Below are positions 1 through 7,802 of a stretch of 31,533 nt of DNA, piece after piece (position 1 is the first letter of the stretch; every line of letters starts with the position of its first letter). Position numbers and translations under genes: made by a program. The notes under the pieces are model-generated. The model ran no database searches and had not been told where the DNA came from. It saw only the letters and a list, made by a program, of their open reading frames with translations. This DNA is from JAVBSX01 sp031549145 (lineage in GTDB: Bacteria; Planctomycetota; Planctomycetia; Pirellulales; Thermoguttaceae): NCBI GenBank assembly GCA_031549145.1, contig JAVBQI010000139.1, forward strand, positions 1 to 31,533. The letters are read 5' to 3'.

Positions 1-20
1 TCCTTACCCAGATATCCTAT

Positions 21-109
21 TTTTTCTCACAAAGGCGCGAAGGACACCAAGGACAACTCGGATTTCTCAATTCCTTCGTGATCTTTGTGCCTTGTGAGAG
101 AAAAAAAGG
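21..109. repeat. Imperfect palindrome built of short A/G-rich words
   Basis: The left arm (about 21-55) reads TTTTTCTCACAAAGG and continues with AAGGACACCAAGGAC words. The right arm (about 71-109) is close to its reverse complement, ending CCTTGTGAGAG plus a run of A. The whole could fold as a long imperfect hairpin. It lies exactly where the 5' part of the adjacent transposase gene should be, so it probably inserted into or replaced that part. Two other hairpins of the same style, made of tandem short words, lie at 4148-4239 and 14858-15004. Confidence 0.6.
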
Positions 110-666
110 AACTGTGGAGTCAAGTATATAGTTCCCAAAACTTACTCTTATGGGACGAAAGCGGTTTTTCGTTTATCCCCAATCGCGTTCACACTTGGGC
201 GTCCGTCGGTCAAACGCCCTTTCTTTTTGAAACCTCCGGTCGGCACAATCACACAGGCATCGGTTACATCACCCGAACGCCGTGCCGACATTTTCTTCGG
301 TTTCGATTTTCGATGTTCAAGGGATCGGCGAACCTCGAGGACTTTGTTTTTTTCCTGACGCAAATTCATCATTATTACGGCAGGAAGATGATACTCGTTT
401 GGGACAATCTCCCCGCTCACTATTCGGCGGCGGAATTTTTCGACGACGAGCACCCGAACTGGTTCGACTTCGCCTATTTTTCGACGCACTCGCCGGAGCT
501 GAATCCGGTCGAACCGTGTTGGAATCACGTCAAGTGCGTTTATCTTCCGAATTTTGTTCCGACCACCGACGAGGAACTGGTCTGGACGGTGGATCAGGCT
601 GCGGAGCGGATCAACGAGGAAAAACTCCTGCCCTCCTTTTTCAAACTCGCCGGACTTTCCGTTTGA
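85..666 (+). pseudogene. IS630-family transposase, 5'-truncated
   Basis: This is the C-terminal catalytic part of an IS630/Tc1-mariner-type DDE transposase. The three acidic residues are visible in order: Asp in LLWDESGF near the N-terminus, Asp in ILVWDNLPAH in the middle, and Glu in SPELNPVEPCWNHVK about 35 residues later. This is the usual IS630 layout. The open frame gives at most 193 residues, against roughly 340 for an intact enzyme, and the helix-turn-helix DNA-binding half is missing. The nominal TTG start at 85 lies inside the palindrome at 21-109 and is unlikely to be a genuine start. The stop at 664-666 is followed within 25 bp by a terminal repeat and a TA dinucleotide, so the 3' side of the element is intact. 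The protein is probably inactive, though intact copies elsewhere could still act on related ends. Confidence 0.85.
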
Positions 667-691
667 GTCAAAATTTTTTCACAGATCAGTA
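667..691. mobile_element. Right terminal inverted repeat of the IS630-type element, with TA
   Basis: Just after the transposase stop the sequence reads TCAAAATTTTTTC, then ACAGATCAG, then TA at 690-691. IS630/Tc1-mariner elements insert at TA, so the element probably ends at 689. The same end, TCAAATTTTTTC followed by TGGA and CAG-TA, closes the two miniature elements at 3988-4137 and 13379-13526. The left end of this IS copy is not visible in the window. Confidence 0.6.
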
Positions 692-1299
692 AGTCTCGTG
701 TTTCCCAATTTTGGCGGATTGATTGCCGACGGGACGTTGCTGGTTCGCCCTTGAACAGGCTGCCGCTCTTCATTGTCAAACGTGCCGGGATGACCTTTCG
801 GCAACGATTTTACGGCTTTCAACGTTCGCCATGTTGTTTCAGGCACCAAATCGTTTTCGACTCCCCATGCAAAAATGGAGGTGATGCGGAAGGTGTACCT
901 GTTAACGATCCTCCGGCAAAACCGGCCGGATTGAATCATTTCCATTCGAACCAGTTTTAGGCAACTGGGTTTGAAATCATCGACGGGAGTGCCGTCTCCG
1001 TAGAGTTTGTCCAGAAAATCCAGTACAACAACCCGGTAGTGGGCGTATTCCGTGGGATCGGTGTTTGCCTTCGCATGGTCAAGAAACGCGGCGGTAAGCT
1101 CACGGATAGAGACGTGTTTTTCCCCACTCGGCAGGGAAAAGACGGGGCTCGCTTGTATCTCGGCTACAAAGCGAGAGTAAGCAATCCTGGACTCCGGCGA
1201 GCCGTACGGCCCAAGATAGCGGGGTCTGCCGTGATGATAGACAACGGCATAGTTGCCCAGTTTGCAGTACTTTGGCGGTCGATTGTTCAATTTTGGCAT
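679..1299 (-). pseudogene. Tyrosine-recombinase (phage-type integrase), C-terminally truncated
   Basis: The protein begins MPKLNNRPPKYCKLGNYAVV and resembles the N-terminal arm-binding and SAM-like core-binding regions of integrases found in planctomycetes. The open frame extends upstream to 1362, but the ATG at 1299 is preferred because it has an AGAGG-type ribosome-binding site 9-13 bases upstream and fits the family start. Similarity fades after the motif HPGTFDNEERQPV (genomic position about 760). The last 20-25 codons then look unrelated and stop next to the IS630 end at 689. The catalytic domain with the Arg-His-Arg-Tyr residues is absent, so the protein cannot recombine DNA. It lies 117 bp from the 3' end of tRNA-Arg, a common attachment site for integrative elements, and is best read as the residue of such an element. 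The family assignment rests on recall of family sequences, not on a search. Confidence 0.7.
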
Positions 1300-1319
1300 G
1301 GTGCGTACCTCTTTCTGTG

Positions 1320-1342
1320 AAAACCCATGTTGCATGGGTTTT
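1320..1342. repeat. Perfect 10-bp inverted repeat upstream of the integrase fragment
   Basis: The sequence is AAAACCCATG, a TTG spacer, then CATGGGTTTT, a perfect palindrome with a 3-base centre. It lies 21-43 bases upstream of the integrase ATG at 1299, between that gene and tRNA-Arg. Possible roles are an operator, a recombinase arm site or an RNA hairpin in the leader. The sequence alone does not decide between them. Confidence 0.6.
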
Positions 1343-1415
1343 CCGGCAACCACAATAACCAAAATTGAAAATTCACAACCGCCGCAAAGCGTTGTATTTT
1401 AAGCTTAAAAGCAAA

Positions 1416-1489
1416 TACGCCCGGAGGGATTCGAACCCCCAACCCTCGGTTCCGAAGACCGATGCGCTATCCAGTTGCGCCACGGACGC
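1416..1489 (-). tRNA. tRNA-Arg, anticodon UCG
   Basis: On the minus strand the acceptor arm GCGTCCG (5' side, ending at 1489) pairs with CGGGCGT (3' side, 1417-1423) through two G-U pairs. The D stem is GCGC/GCGC. The anticodon stem TCGGT/ACCGA encloses the loop CTTCGGA, giving anticodon TCG, which reads CGA. The T arm is GGGGG, TTCGAAT, CCCTC. The discriminator base is A and CCA is not encoded. The truncated integrase lies just downstream of its 3' end, which suggests that this tRNA served as an attachment site. Confidence 0.95.
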
Positions 1490-1604
1490 GATTTCCACGG
1501 TTTAAACGGCCGGGCCTCGGATTGAAGCCCGCCGCAGTTTGACCCGACGCAACCCAAGGTAATCTTTTTTTCCGAAATTTCAAGTCCCCGCCCGTTTCGG
1601 GCAA

Positions 1605-1764
1605 GAGGATTGCAAAAGTCGGAGCTTTACTGAATCGCGGAAAAATTTCAAATCGGGCAGCAGCCGGAAGCATCAGCGTCCGGTTTTCAAATGTGGGAAA
1701 TGCGGGACCAACCCGGCGCTAACGCTTCGGACTGCTGTTTGCCGCGTTCGACTTTGCAATCCTC
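1605..1764. repeat. Miniature inverted-repeat element with GAGGATTGCAAA ends
   Basis: The left end GAGGATTGCAAAAGTCG (1605-1621) is inverted at the right as CGACTTTGCAATCCTC (1749-1764). Inside are two arms related to CAGCAGCCGGAAGC..CAGCG and CGCTAACGCTTCGGACTGCTG, which carry the AGCGTNAGCG core seen elsewhere in the window. The 1490-1970 interval holds no gene, and this element is its main recognisable content. A relative with matching ends lies at 28912-29017. Confidence 0.65.
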
Positions 1765-1970
1765 TCTGATCGCTTGAACGGATTCCAAGTCAACCGGCAT
1801 ACGGTTTCGCATGGGTTGACGGTCCAACCCGCAAAACTGGCACATTACTCATCGGGGCGTGTTTTCTTGCGCTCGATCGGGAGTTTCCCTTTTCTTCAAC
1901 CCTCGGTTTCTCCGATACGTTGGTGAGGACTTGTGCTGTCGTTCCGTCAATCACCCCGGTTTCCCCTCTC

Positions 1971-3125
1971 ATGGTCGATTCAAAGCTCATCGAAAATGTC
2001 TTATCGGCCTATCCGAAAGACTACCGAAGCGAGGATGTTTTCGCGATCGATCACCCCGCCGGACTGAGCGGGGCCGAGTATTGGAAAATCGACGCTCCGG
2101 CCGGTCCGCTTTGCCTGCGACGTTGGCCCGCCGGGCTGCCGACACTCGATCATCTTCAATATACCCAGGCCGTTCTCTGGTATTTGGTTTTCGAAGGTTT
2201 CAATATCGTTCCTCTCCCCTGCGAAACTTCCGATAACAAGGGTTTTATCTTTTGTGAGGGGCATTATTGGGAACTCCTCCCTTGGATGGGCGGAACCAAA
2301 GATATGCCGAACTCCCTGAACGGAGAAGTGTCGAACCCGGATTCCGAGGGGGCGGATTTCGCCGAGTCGGCCGAAAAAACGGTTTCTTCCGTTCAGGCAG
2401 AGTTTTCCAACGATCGGGTCGAACCGTCCCGAATCGTCTCCGCGATGCTAACGCTCGCGCAATTTCATGAAATCACTTCGACGTTTCCGCTACCGAACGA
2501 GGCTTACGGCATTTCCTTTCGCGTCCAGAGAAATCAATTTCTGTGGAAGGAATGGGCGAAAGATCGCCTGGTTTCGCTCACGGAACAGCTCCGAATTCAA
2601 AAACGCTCGGCGAGAACCTTTTTGGAAATGGAATTGATTCTGGAAGGGCAATCGTTGATCGAGTCGTTCCTTTCAACCGGGAGCGGCGGAATGATGATGT
2701 TCGTCCGCGGGAGCCAGATCTCCGTCCCGATCCAAACCACCGTCGGCAACGCCGACCGGCGGCACTTGCTGTTCGATTCCGAGGGGGTTTGCGGGATGAT
2801 CGATTTCAAGGAAATGGGAGCCGACAGCGTCGCCCTCGACATCGCTTCGCTTTTAGGGAGTTTGGCCGGAAACGATCCGAAACTTTGGACCTACGGCCTG
2901 AAAGCGTACAAATCGATCCGGAGTCTCAGCGAAGAAGAATTGTATCTGACGATGATTTTGGATTTCGGGGAAATGATTCTTTCCGGCCTCGAATGGTTGG
3001 ATAAAATCTATTTGAAGCAGGTTCCCTTGAGCCGGGAACAGCTGTTGGCGATTCTCGGACGGTTGCGTTGGCGGACCGCCCGGCTCAAAAATCTTCGCTT
3101 CGATCAATCCTCGTTCGTCGCTTGA
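1971..3125 (+). CDS. Phosphotransferase-fold (APH/kinase-like) protein with degenerate catalytic loop
   Basis: The protein is about 384 residues when started at the ATG at 1971; the open frame extends upstream to a TTG at 1920, and neither start has a clear ribosome-binding site. The overall layout recalls the aminoglycoside phosphotransferase/choline kinase fold. The N-terminal half contains CLRRWPAG and WELLPWMGG, which resemble the nucleotide-lobe motifs of these proteins. The C-terminal half has GMIDFKEMGADSVALDIASLLGSL-like sequence around 280-310, matching the metal-binding Asp region and the following helix. The usual catalytic loop with an Asp and a downstream Asp-His pair appears as GNADRRHLLF, so at least one expected acidic or histidine position has changed. 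The substrate is unknown. The gene converges with the double receiver-like gene and their 3' ends overlap by 22 bp. Either an unusual small-molecule kinase or a pseudokinase would fit. Confidence 0.7.
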   Translation: MVDSKLIENVLSAYPKDYRSEDVFAIDHPAGLSGAEYWKIDAPAGPLCLRRWPAGLPTLDHLQYTQAVLWYLVFEGFNIVPLPCETSDNKGFIFCEGHYWELLPWMGGTKDMPNSLNGEVSNPDSEGADFAESAEKTVSSVQAEFSNDRVEPSRIVSAMLTLAQFHEITSTFPLPNEAYGISFRVQRNQFLWKEWAKDRLVSLTEQLRIQKRSARTFLEMELILEGQSLIESFLSTGSGGMMMFVRGSQISVPIQTTVGNADRRHLLFDSEGVCGMIDFKEMGADSVALDIASLLGSLAGNDPKLWTYGLKAYKSIRSLSEEELYLTMILDFGEMILSGLEWLDKIYLKQVPLSREQLLAILGRLRWRTARLKNLRFDQSSFVA

Positions 3126-3916
3126 AGATCGAACGGCTGGGAAATCAGCGCATCGGCGCCCGCCTCCAACAGCTCGTTTCGTTCTTCGAATCGCGGAAAG
3201 CGGCAAAAGAGCACGATTCGCGTTTTCGGAAAGCGTTTCCGCAAAACGCTCAACCGTTCGCCGACCGTATTTCTGTCCCGTTCGCCGATATCCCAGACGA
3301 ACAGATCCGGCTCATTTTCGACTTGTTCAAAGTCTTTGACGTGTTGGACCGTCTCGTAAGAACTCGCGAGAATCGCACCGAAAAGGCGGTTGATTTCGTA
3401 GTCGCCGTTTTCTGTAAAAACCCAGGCGATCCTGCCTCGGCTTTGCCCTTTTTTGTTCCCTTGCATTGAAAGAGGGCGATTGGCCGATTCGAGAAAAATT
3501 TCCTCTTCGGCGGCCGTCGGGGGAAGCTGCCAAGTCGAAAATTTCCCTCGTTCGAGCGCGGTCAGCTCCGGTTCCCCGAGCATCGTCCAATCGTACCAGA
3601 AAAGCCGGTGTGCGGGCAGCAGCGGTCGGCCCGTTCGCATTTCTCCTTCGCACCAGGAGCCGAGAACGAAGACAATAGGGGTGAGGGGATAATGCCTGCG
3701 AACGCGGTCGAGATCGCATTGTCGATGTTCCCCGGGAAACGATTGAACGATCACGATCAGATCGACCGGCGGAACGAGGGCGGGCGGCCCGAGCGCCGCA
3801 GCCGCGTCTTCGAGTTTCGCGAAGCGACGGCAGTCCGTCCGCGCGAGAATCGCGGCTGCCGCTTCCGCGAATTCCCGGTGATCCGCCGCGCCGACCAAGA
3901 GTGCTCGCGGTTTCAT
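3104..3916 (-). CDS. Protein with two degenerate receiver-like domains
   Basis: The 270-residue protein appears to contain two CheY-like alpha/beta units. The first (about residues 4-110) has alternating hydrophobic strands ALLVGAAD, VDLIVIVQSFPG and TPIVFVLGSW. The position normally held by the phosphoacceptor Asp is not acidic in IVIVQ. The second (about 163-262) has IAWVFTENGDYE, PDLFVWDIGERD, TRIVLFCRFPR and ADALISQPF. It keeps an Asp after the third strand but has Gln where receivers usually have the switch Lys before Pro-Phe. No output domain is visible. It is therefore more likely a pseudo-receiver or scaffold than a classical response regulator. The start at 3916 is an ATG with no strong ribosome-binding site. 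A TATAAT box on the same strand lies about 50 bp upstream, right beside a miniature element. Confidence 0.6.
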   Translation of the reverse strand: MKPRALLVGAADHREFAEAAAAILARTDCRRFAKLEDAAAALGPPALVPPVDLIVIVQSFPGEHRQCDLDRVRRHYPLTPIVFVLGSWCEGEMRTGRPLLPAHRLFWYDWTMLGEPELTALERGKFSTWQLPPTAAEEEIFLESANRPLSMQGNKKGQSRGRIAWVFTENGDYEINRLFGAILASSYETVQHVKDFEQVENEPDLFVWDIGERDRNTVGERLSVLRKRFPKTRIVLFCRFPRFEERNELLEAGADALISQPFDLQATNED

Positions 3917-3966
3917 TTCGCCTCTGTTTCGTTGACCTTTGGAATCGTATCAGAATAACCTTTGCA

Positions 3967-3972
3967 ATTATA
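3967..3972 (-). promoter_or_regulatory. Possible -10 box for the double-receiver gene, abutting a mobile element
   Basis: On the minus strand the hexamer is TATAAT, about 50 bp before the start at 3916. The region where a -35 box would lie (about 3989-3995) falls on the terminus of the miniature element at 3988-4137. Any native -35 was therefore displaced or replaced by the insertion. This is a motif match only. Confidence 0.35.
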
Positions 3973-3987
3973 CAAAAAGTCGAACAT

Positions 3988-4137
3988 TACTGAGTTCCAG
4001 ATTAAAAATGATCTGATAGACCGTCATCCCCGCGCAGGCGGGGATCCAGAGATTACGCTTTCCCTCTGGCCCCCCGCCTGCGCGGGGGTGACGGTTCCAT
4101 TCCAAAATAAAGGGTCAAATTTTTTCTGGAACCAGTA
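3988..4137. mobile_element. TA-flanked miniature element (MITE), copy 1
   Basis: Both sides carry TA (3988-3989 and 4136-4137). The 146-bp body starts CTGAGTTCCAGATTAAAAAT and ends AAATTTTTTCTGGAACCAG, which are imperfect inverted repeats. The centre is a strong hairpin, CCGTCATCCCCGCG...CGCGGGGGTGACGG. There is no coding capacity. The ends match copy 2 at 13379-13526 and the IS630 terminus at 667-691, so an IS630-type transposase is the likely mobiliser. Confidence 0.75.
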
Positions 4138-4147
4138 TCATTGTGTG

Positions 4148-4239
4148 TTTTTTTAACACGGAACACACGGAAATGCGGAAAACACGGAATTTTACTTTTC
4201 CGTCTATTCCGTTATTCCGCGTATTCCGTAGTTAAAAAA
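4148..4239. repeat. Long imperfect hairpin of ACACGGAA-type words
   Basis: The left arm TTTTTTTAACACGGAACAC is followed by further CGGAA words. The right arm reads ATTCCG words and ends TAGTTAAAAAAGG, nearly the reverse complement. The stem could reach about 45 bp with mismatches. It lies directly downstream of the RND pump stop (minus strand), so it may also end transcription or protect the mRNA end. Confidence 0.6.
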
Positions 4240-4259
4240 GGACGATAGTAAATGTTATT

Positions 4260-7200
4260 TTATTTCAGACTCTTTGTTTCGTGTTCTTGCGTTCCCAACA
4301 TTTTGTTGAAGGCCGCGCCAAAGCTCTCGGCCGTTCCCTGGAGGATCACGAACAGCACCGGGGTTACGAACACGCCGACCATCGTTTCGGTCAACATCCC
4401 GCCGAACACGGCCGTCCCGATCGCATGCCGGCTCACCGCCCCGGCCCCGCTCGCGACGACCAGCGGGAAAATGCCGAGAATGAACGCGAACGAGGTCATC
4501 ATAATAGGCCGCAGCCGCAACCGGCCCGCCTCATAGGCCGATTGAATGATCGGCTCGCCGGCCCTCCGTCGTTCGACGGCGAATTCCGTGATGAGAATCG
4601 CGTTTTTCGCCGAAAGCCCGACCATGAGAATCAGCCCGATCTGCGTGTAAATATTGACGTCGAGTCCGCGAAGGGCGACCGCGAGAAACGCTCCGCCGAC
4701 CCCGAGCGGCACGGCCATCATAATGATGATCGGCGTCGACCAGCTCTCGTATTGGGCGGCGAGTACCAAAAAGGCGAACACGATCGACATCGCGAAGACG
4801 ATCATCGTCGAAGTCCCGGCGTGCATTTCCTGGTAGGTCATTCCGGTCCAGTCGTAACCGAGTCCGCTCGGCAGCGCGATCGATTGGAGGGCGGCGATCG
4901 TCTGACCGGTGCTTTTGCCCGGCAACGGAATCGCCGTGATCGAAGCGGTCGGATAAAGGTTATACCGGGAAAGCAATTGCGGCCCGACCAGTTCCCGGAC
5001 CGTCGCGACCGAACGAAGCGGGAGCATGTTCCCTTCGCCGTTCTTGATTTTCATGTTCAAGACATCTTCCGAATCGCGGCGATACTGCCCCCCGGCCTGG
5101 GTCGTAACCCGATACACCCGGTCGAAGACGTTGAAATCGTTGACGTACAACGAACCGTAATACACCTGCAGGGCATCGAAAACCTCTTGCAGGGCAATCC
5201 CCATTTTCTTGACCTTATCGCGGTCGATATCGAGCCGGACACGCGGGGCGTTCGGATTGAACGTCGAGCTGATGTAGGCGACCGTCCCCGTTTGCATCGC
5301 CTCGTTCAAAAAGTTCTCGGCCGTCTCGTACAGTTCTTGCGAGCCGACACCCTGTTTGTCGAGCATCTGGTAGGCGACGCCGTTCGAATTTCCGAGCCCC
5401 GTGATCGCCGGAGGCGAAAAGACGAAGACGTTGGCATTCGGAATTTCGGCAAAGGCGAGCGAGAGTTTCTTGTGCAGGGTGTCGCCGTCGAGCCCTTTGC
5501 TTTTCGGCCGTTCTTCCCAAGGTTCGAGCACGAGGATCGCCGAAGCGACGTTCGAGGAATTCGTTCCGTCGAGCATCGAAAACCCGCCGATAAAAATCGT
5601 GTTGTGTATCCCGGCCCGATCTTTGTCGAGCATTCCCTGAATCGTATCGAGCACGTTCTGCGTCCGCTCCAACGAAGCCCCTTCGGGAAGCCGGATATCG
5701 ACGAAGAAGACCCCTTGATCTTCGTCCGGGATAAAGCCCGTCGGCAAATGCGTGAAACCGTAATAAAGCGAACAGACGACGGCGACCCAAAAAAGGAGCA
5801 CGAAAATCCGGTCGCTGATGATCTTTTTGATGGTCCAAAGATACGTCGCCGCGAAGGTGTCGAAGCAGTAATTGAAAATCCGGAAAAAGTACCATTTCTT
5901 TTCCGGAGGGACCGAAGGCCGCAGGAAAATCGCGGCGAGCGCGGGAGCGAAGGTCAAGGCACACATCGCCGAAATGAGCACGGCCCCGGCGATCGTTAAG
6001 GCGAATTGTTGGTAAAGCTGCCCGACGATCCCGCCGATCATCGCCGTCGGGATAAAGACCGACATGAGCACGAACGTCGTTGCGATGATCGGTCCGGAAA
6101 CCTGGAGCATCGACTGCTCCGCCGCTTCGCGCGGGGAGAGCTTTTCCTCGTCGATCAACCGCTGCGTGTTTTCGATCACGACGATCGCATCGTCGACGAC
6201 GATCCCGATCACGAGAATCAGCCCGAAAAGCGTGAGGGAGTTGATCGTAAAACCGAGGCAACTCATCATAAAAAACGTCCCGATGAGCGAAACAGGAACC
6301 GTCAAGGTCGGGATGATGACCGCCCGCCAATCTTGCAGGAAAATGAACACGACGAACACGACGAGGAAGACGGCCTCGTACAGGGTGTGTTTGACCTCCT
6401 TGATCGAAACGCGGACGTATTCGGTTGCGTCGTACCCGACGAAAAATTCGAGACCGTCGCGGTCGAAATCGCTTTGCATGCCTTTCATTGCTTCGACCAC
6501 CCCGTCGGCGACTTTGAGCGAGTTGGCGCCCGGCAACTGATAAACGCAGATCGTACAGGTCGGTCGATCGTTAAACGTCGAGGTCTGTTGGTAAGACAGG
6601 CCGCCGAGTTCGACGGTCGCGACATCCCCGAGCCGGAGGATCGCCCCATCCTTGCCGGTCCGGAGCATCATTTGTTCGAATTCCGCGACGTCGCTGAGTC
6701 GGCCCAGCGTCGTCAGCACCAGGTTGGATTGCTGGCCCGGAGGAATCGGCGGCTGCCCGAGACGGCCGGACGCGACCTGGACGTTTTGCTCTTGGATCGC
6801 CTGGGTGATTTCCTGGACCGAGAGATTGAACATCGCCATTTTATTCGGATCGAGCCAAATCCGCATGCTGAAATCCTGCGAGTTGACGACGGTCGCCTCG
6901 CCGACGCCGTGTACGCGGGAAACGACGTCCTTGATGTTTCGGGAGGTGTAGTTGGCCAGGTACAGGGAGCGTTGATCCCGTTCCGCGGCGGTCAGCTTTC
7001 GGGGATTGTTTTTGTCCGCCTCCTTGATCTTATCGACGATGTTCAAGACGAGGACGATGTTCGGGGATTTCTTTTGGATGGTCAATCCCTGTCTCGTAAC
7101 CTCGCTCGGCAACTGGGGTGTCGCGATGTTGACCCGGTTTTGCACGAGCACGGTCGCCATATCCGGGTCGGTCCCGACCTCGAACGAAACGGTGAGCGTG

Positions 7201-7466
7201 TAGGCCCCGTCGCTGGTGCAGGTCGAAGACATGTAAATCATGTTGTCGACGCCGTTGACCTGCTCCTCGATCGGGATCGCGACGGAGTTGGCGACGTCTT
7301 CGGCGCTGGCCCCGGGATAGGTCGCCGTTACGGATACGGTCGGCGGGACGATGTCCGGAAACTGGGCGTTCGGCAGCTTAGTGTAGGAGACCAGCCCGAG
7401 CAGGGTGATGATAATCGAAATGACGCAGGCGAAGATTGGCCGTTTGATAAAGAAATGGGAAATCAT
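4260..7466 (-). CDS. RND multidrug efflux pump inner-membrane subunit (HAE1/AcrB type)
   Basis: A 1068-residue proton-driven exporter, the usual length for AcrB/MexB relatives. The start is set at the ATG at 7466, giving the typical N-terminus MISHFFIKRPIFACVISIII; the longer frame upstream has no family similarity. TM1 is followed by the porter-domain motif ATYPGASAEDVANSVAIPIE. The TM4 proton-relay pair is intact in GIVVDDAIVVIEN (about residue 424), and the partner Lys is present in GLSAKNAILITEF (about residue 954). TM segments repeat in both halves (VFLVVFVVFIFLQDW and similar; SIVFAFLVLAAQYESW). No membrane-fusion protein or TolC-type channel gene lies next to it, so partners must be encoded elsewhere. 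A possible promoter with TATAAT lies at 7558-7563. Substrates cannot be read from the sequence. Confidence 0.95.
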   Translation of the reverse strand: MISHFFIKRPIFACVISIIITLLGLVSYTKLPNAQFPDIVPPTVSVTATYPGASAEDVANSVAIPIEEQVNGVDNMIYMSSTCTSDGAYTLTVSFEVGTDPDMATVLVQNRVNIATPQLPSEVTRQGLTIQKKSPNIVLVLNIVDKIKEADKNNPRKLTAAERDQRSLYLANYTSRNIKDVVSRVHGVGEATVVNSQDFSMRIWLDPNKMAMFNLSVQEITQAIQEQNVQVASGRLGQPPIPPGQQSNLVLTTLGRLSDVAEFEQMMLRTGKDGAILRLGDVATVELGGLSYQQTSTFNDRPTCTICVYQLPGANSLKVADGVVEAMKGMQSDFDRDGLEFFVGYDATEYVRVSIKEVKHTLYEAVFLVVFVVFIFLQDWRAVIIPTLTVPVSLIGTFFMMSCLGFTINSLTLFGLILVIGIVVDDAIVVIENTQRLIDEEKLSPREAAEQSMLQVSGPIIATTFVLMSVFIPTAMIGGIVGQLYQQFALTIAGAVLISAMCALTFAPALAAIFLRPSVPPEKKWYFFRIFNYCFDTFAATYLWTIKKIISDRIFVLLFWVAVVCSLYYGFTHLPTGFIPDEDQGVFFVDIRLPEGASLERTQNVLDTIQGMLDKDRAGIHNTIFIGGFSMLDGTNSSNVASAILVLEPWEERPKSKGLDGDTLHKKLSLAFAEIPNANVFVFSPPAITGLGNSNGVAYQMLDKQGVGSQELYETAENFLNEAMQTGTVAYISSTFNPNAPRVRLDIDRDKVKKMGIALQEVFDALQVYYGSLYVNDFNVFDRVYRVTTQAGGQYRRDSEDVLNMKIKNGEGNMLPLRSVATVRELVGPQLLSRYNLYPTASITAIPLPGKSTGQTIAALQSIALPSGLGYDWTGMTYQEMHAGTSTMIVFAMSIVFAFLVLAAQYESWSTPIIIMMAVPLGVGGAFLAVALRGLDVNIYTQIGLILMVGLSAKNAILITEFAVERRRAGEPIIQSAYEAGRLRLRPIMMTSFAFILGIFPLVVASGAGAVSRHAIGTAVFGGMLTETMVGVFVTPVLFVILQGTAESFGAAFNKMLGTQEHETKSLK

Positions 7467-7557
7467 CGTTTCGTGTTGGGAAGATCGCTGAAAATCGCGA
7501 AGTCGTCTTTTGAGAAAAGTGAAATTCGCGCGGGAATCGGGCCTCGAATCCTGAACG

Positions 7558-7586
7558 ATTATACACTCTCGCGAAAGAACGGGAAA
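7558..7586 (-). promoter_or_regulatory. Possible promoter of the RND pump gene
   Basis: On the minus strand a perfect TATAAT (7558-7563) is preceded, at 17-bp spacing, by the weak -35 candidate TTTCCC (7581-7586). It would give a leader of about 85 nt before the ATG at 7466. The -10 is good and the -35 is poor. Confidence 0.4.
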
Positions 7587-7627
7587 CAGGGCGAGACGGG
7601 CGGAGAAGAGAATTGCAGAGTCAGGTA

Positions 7628-7725
7628 TTGAATGCGGCAAACAGCAGCCCGAAGCGTAAGCGCCGGGTTTGCCTTGCCTATCCGTATTGGACAACCGGGC
7701 GCTGACGCTTCCGGCTGCTGCCCGG
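7628..7725. repeat. Palindromic AGCGTNAGCG-family repeat
   Basis: The left arm GCAAACAGCAGCCCGAAGCG continues to TAAGCGCCGGGTTTGCC. The right arm ACAACCGGGCGCTGACGCTT continues to CCGGCTGCTG, its inverted counterpart. It lies between the RND pump start and the end of the zinc-ribbon gene. The arms match those in the element at 1605-1764 and the half-copy at 13685-13717. Confidence 0.65.
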
Positions 7726-7802
7726 ATCCGCTAATTTTTGTCAAAACCCACAAAAACGACTGCGATCTCCGCCGTCGCGCAAACCGGGCAATGTCGCGTT
7801 TC

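Noticed and set aside
4281..5999. Long open frame (572 codons) on the plus strand
   Set aside because: It lies antisense to the RND pump. Its product is Arg/Asp/His-rich with no domain, typical of a shadow frame of CG-rich codons.
6006..7631. Long open frame (541 codons) on the plus strand
   Set aside because: Also antisense to the RND pump, with the same shadow composition and no recognisable motif.
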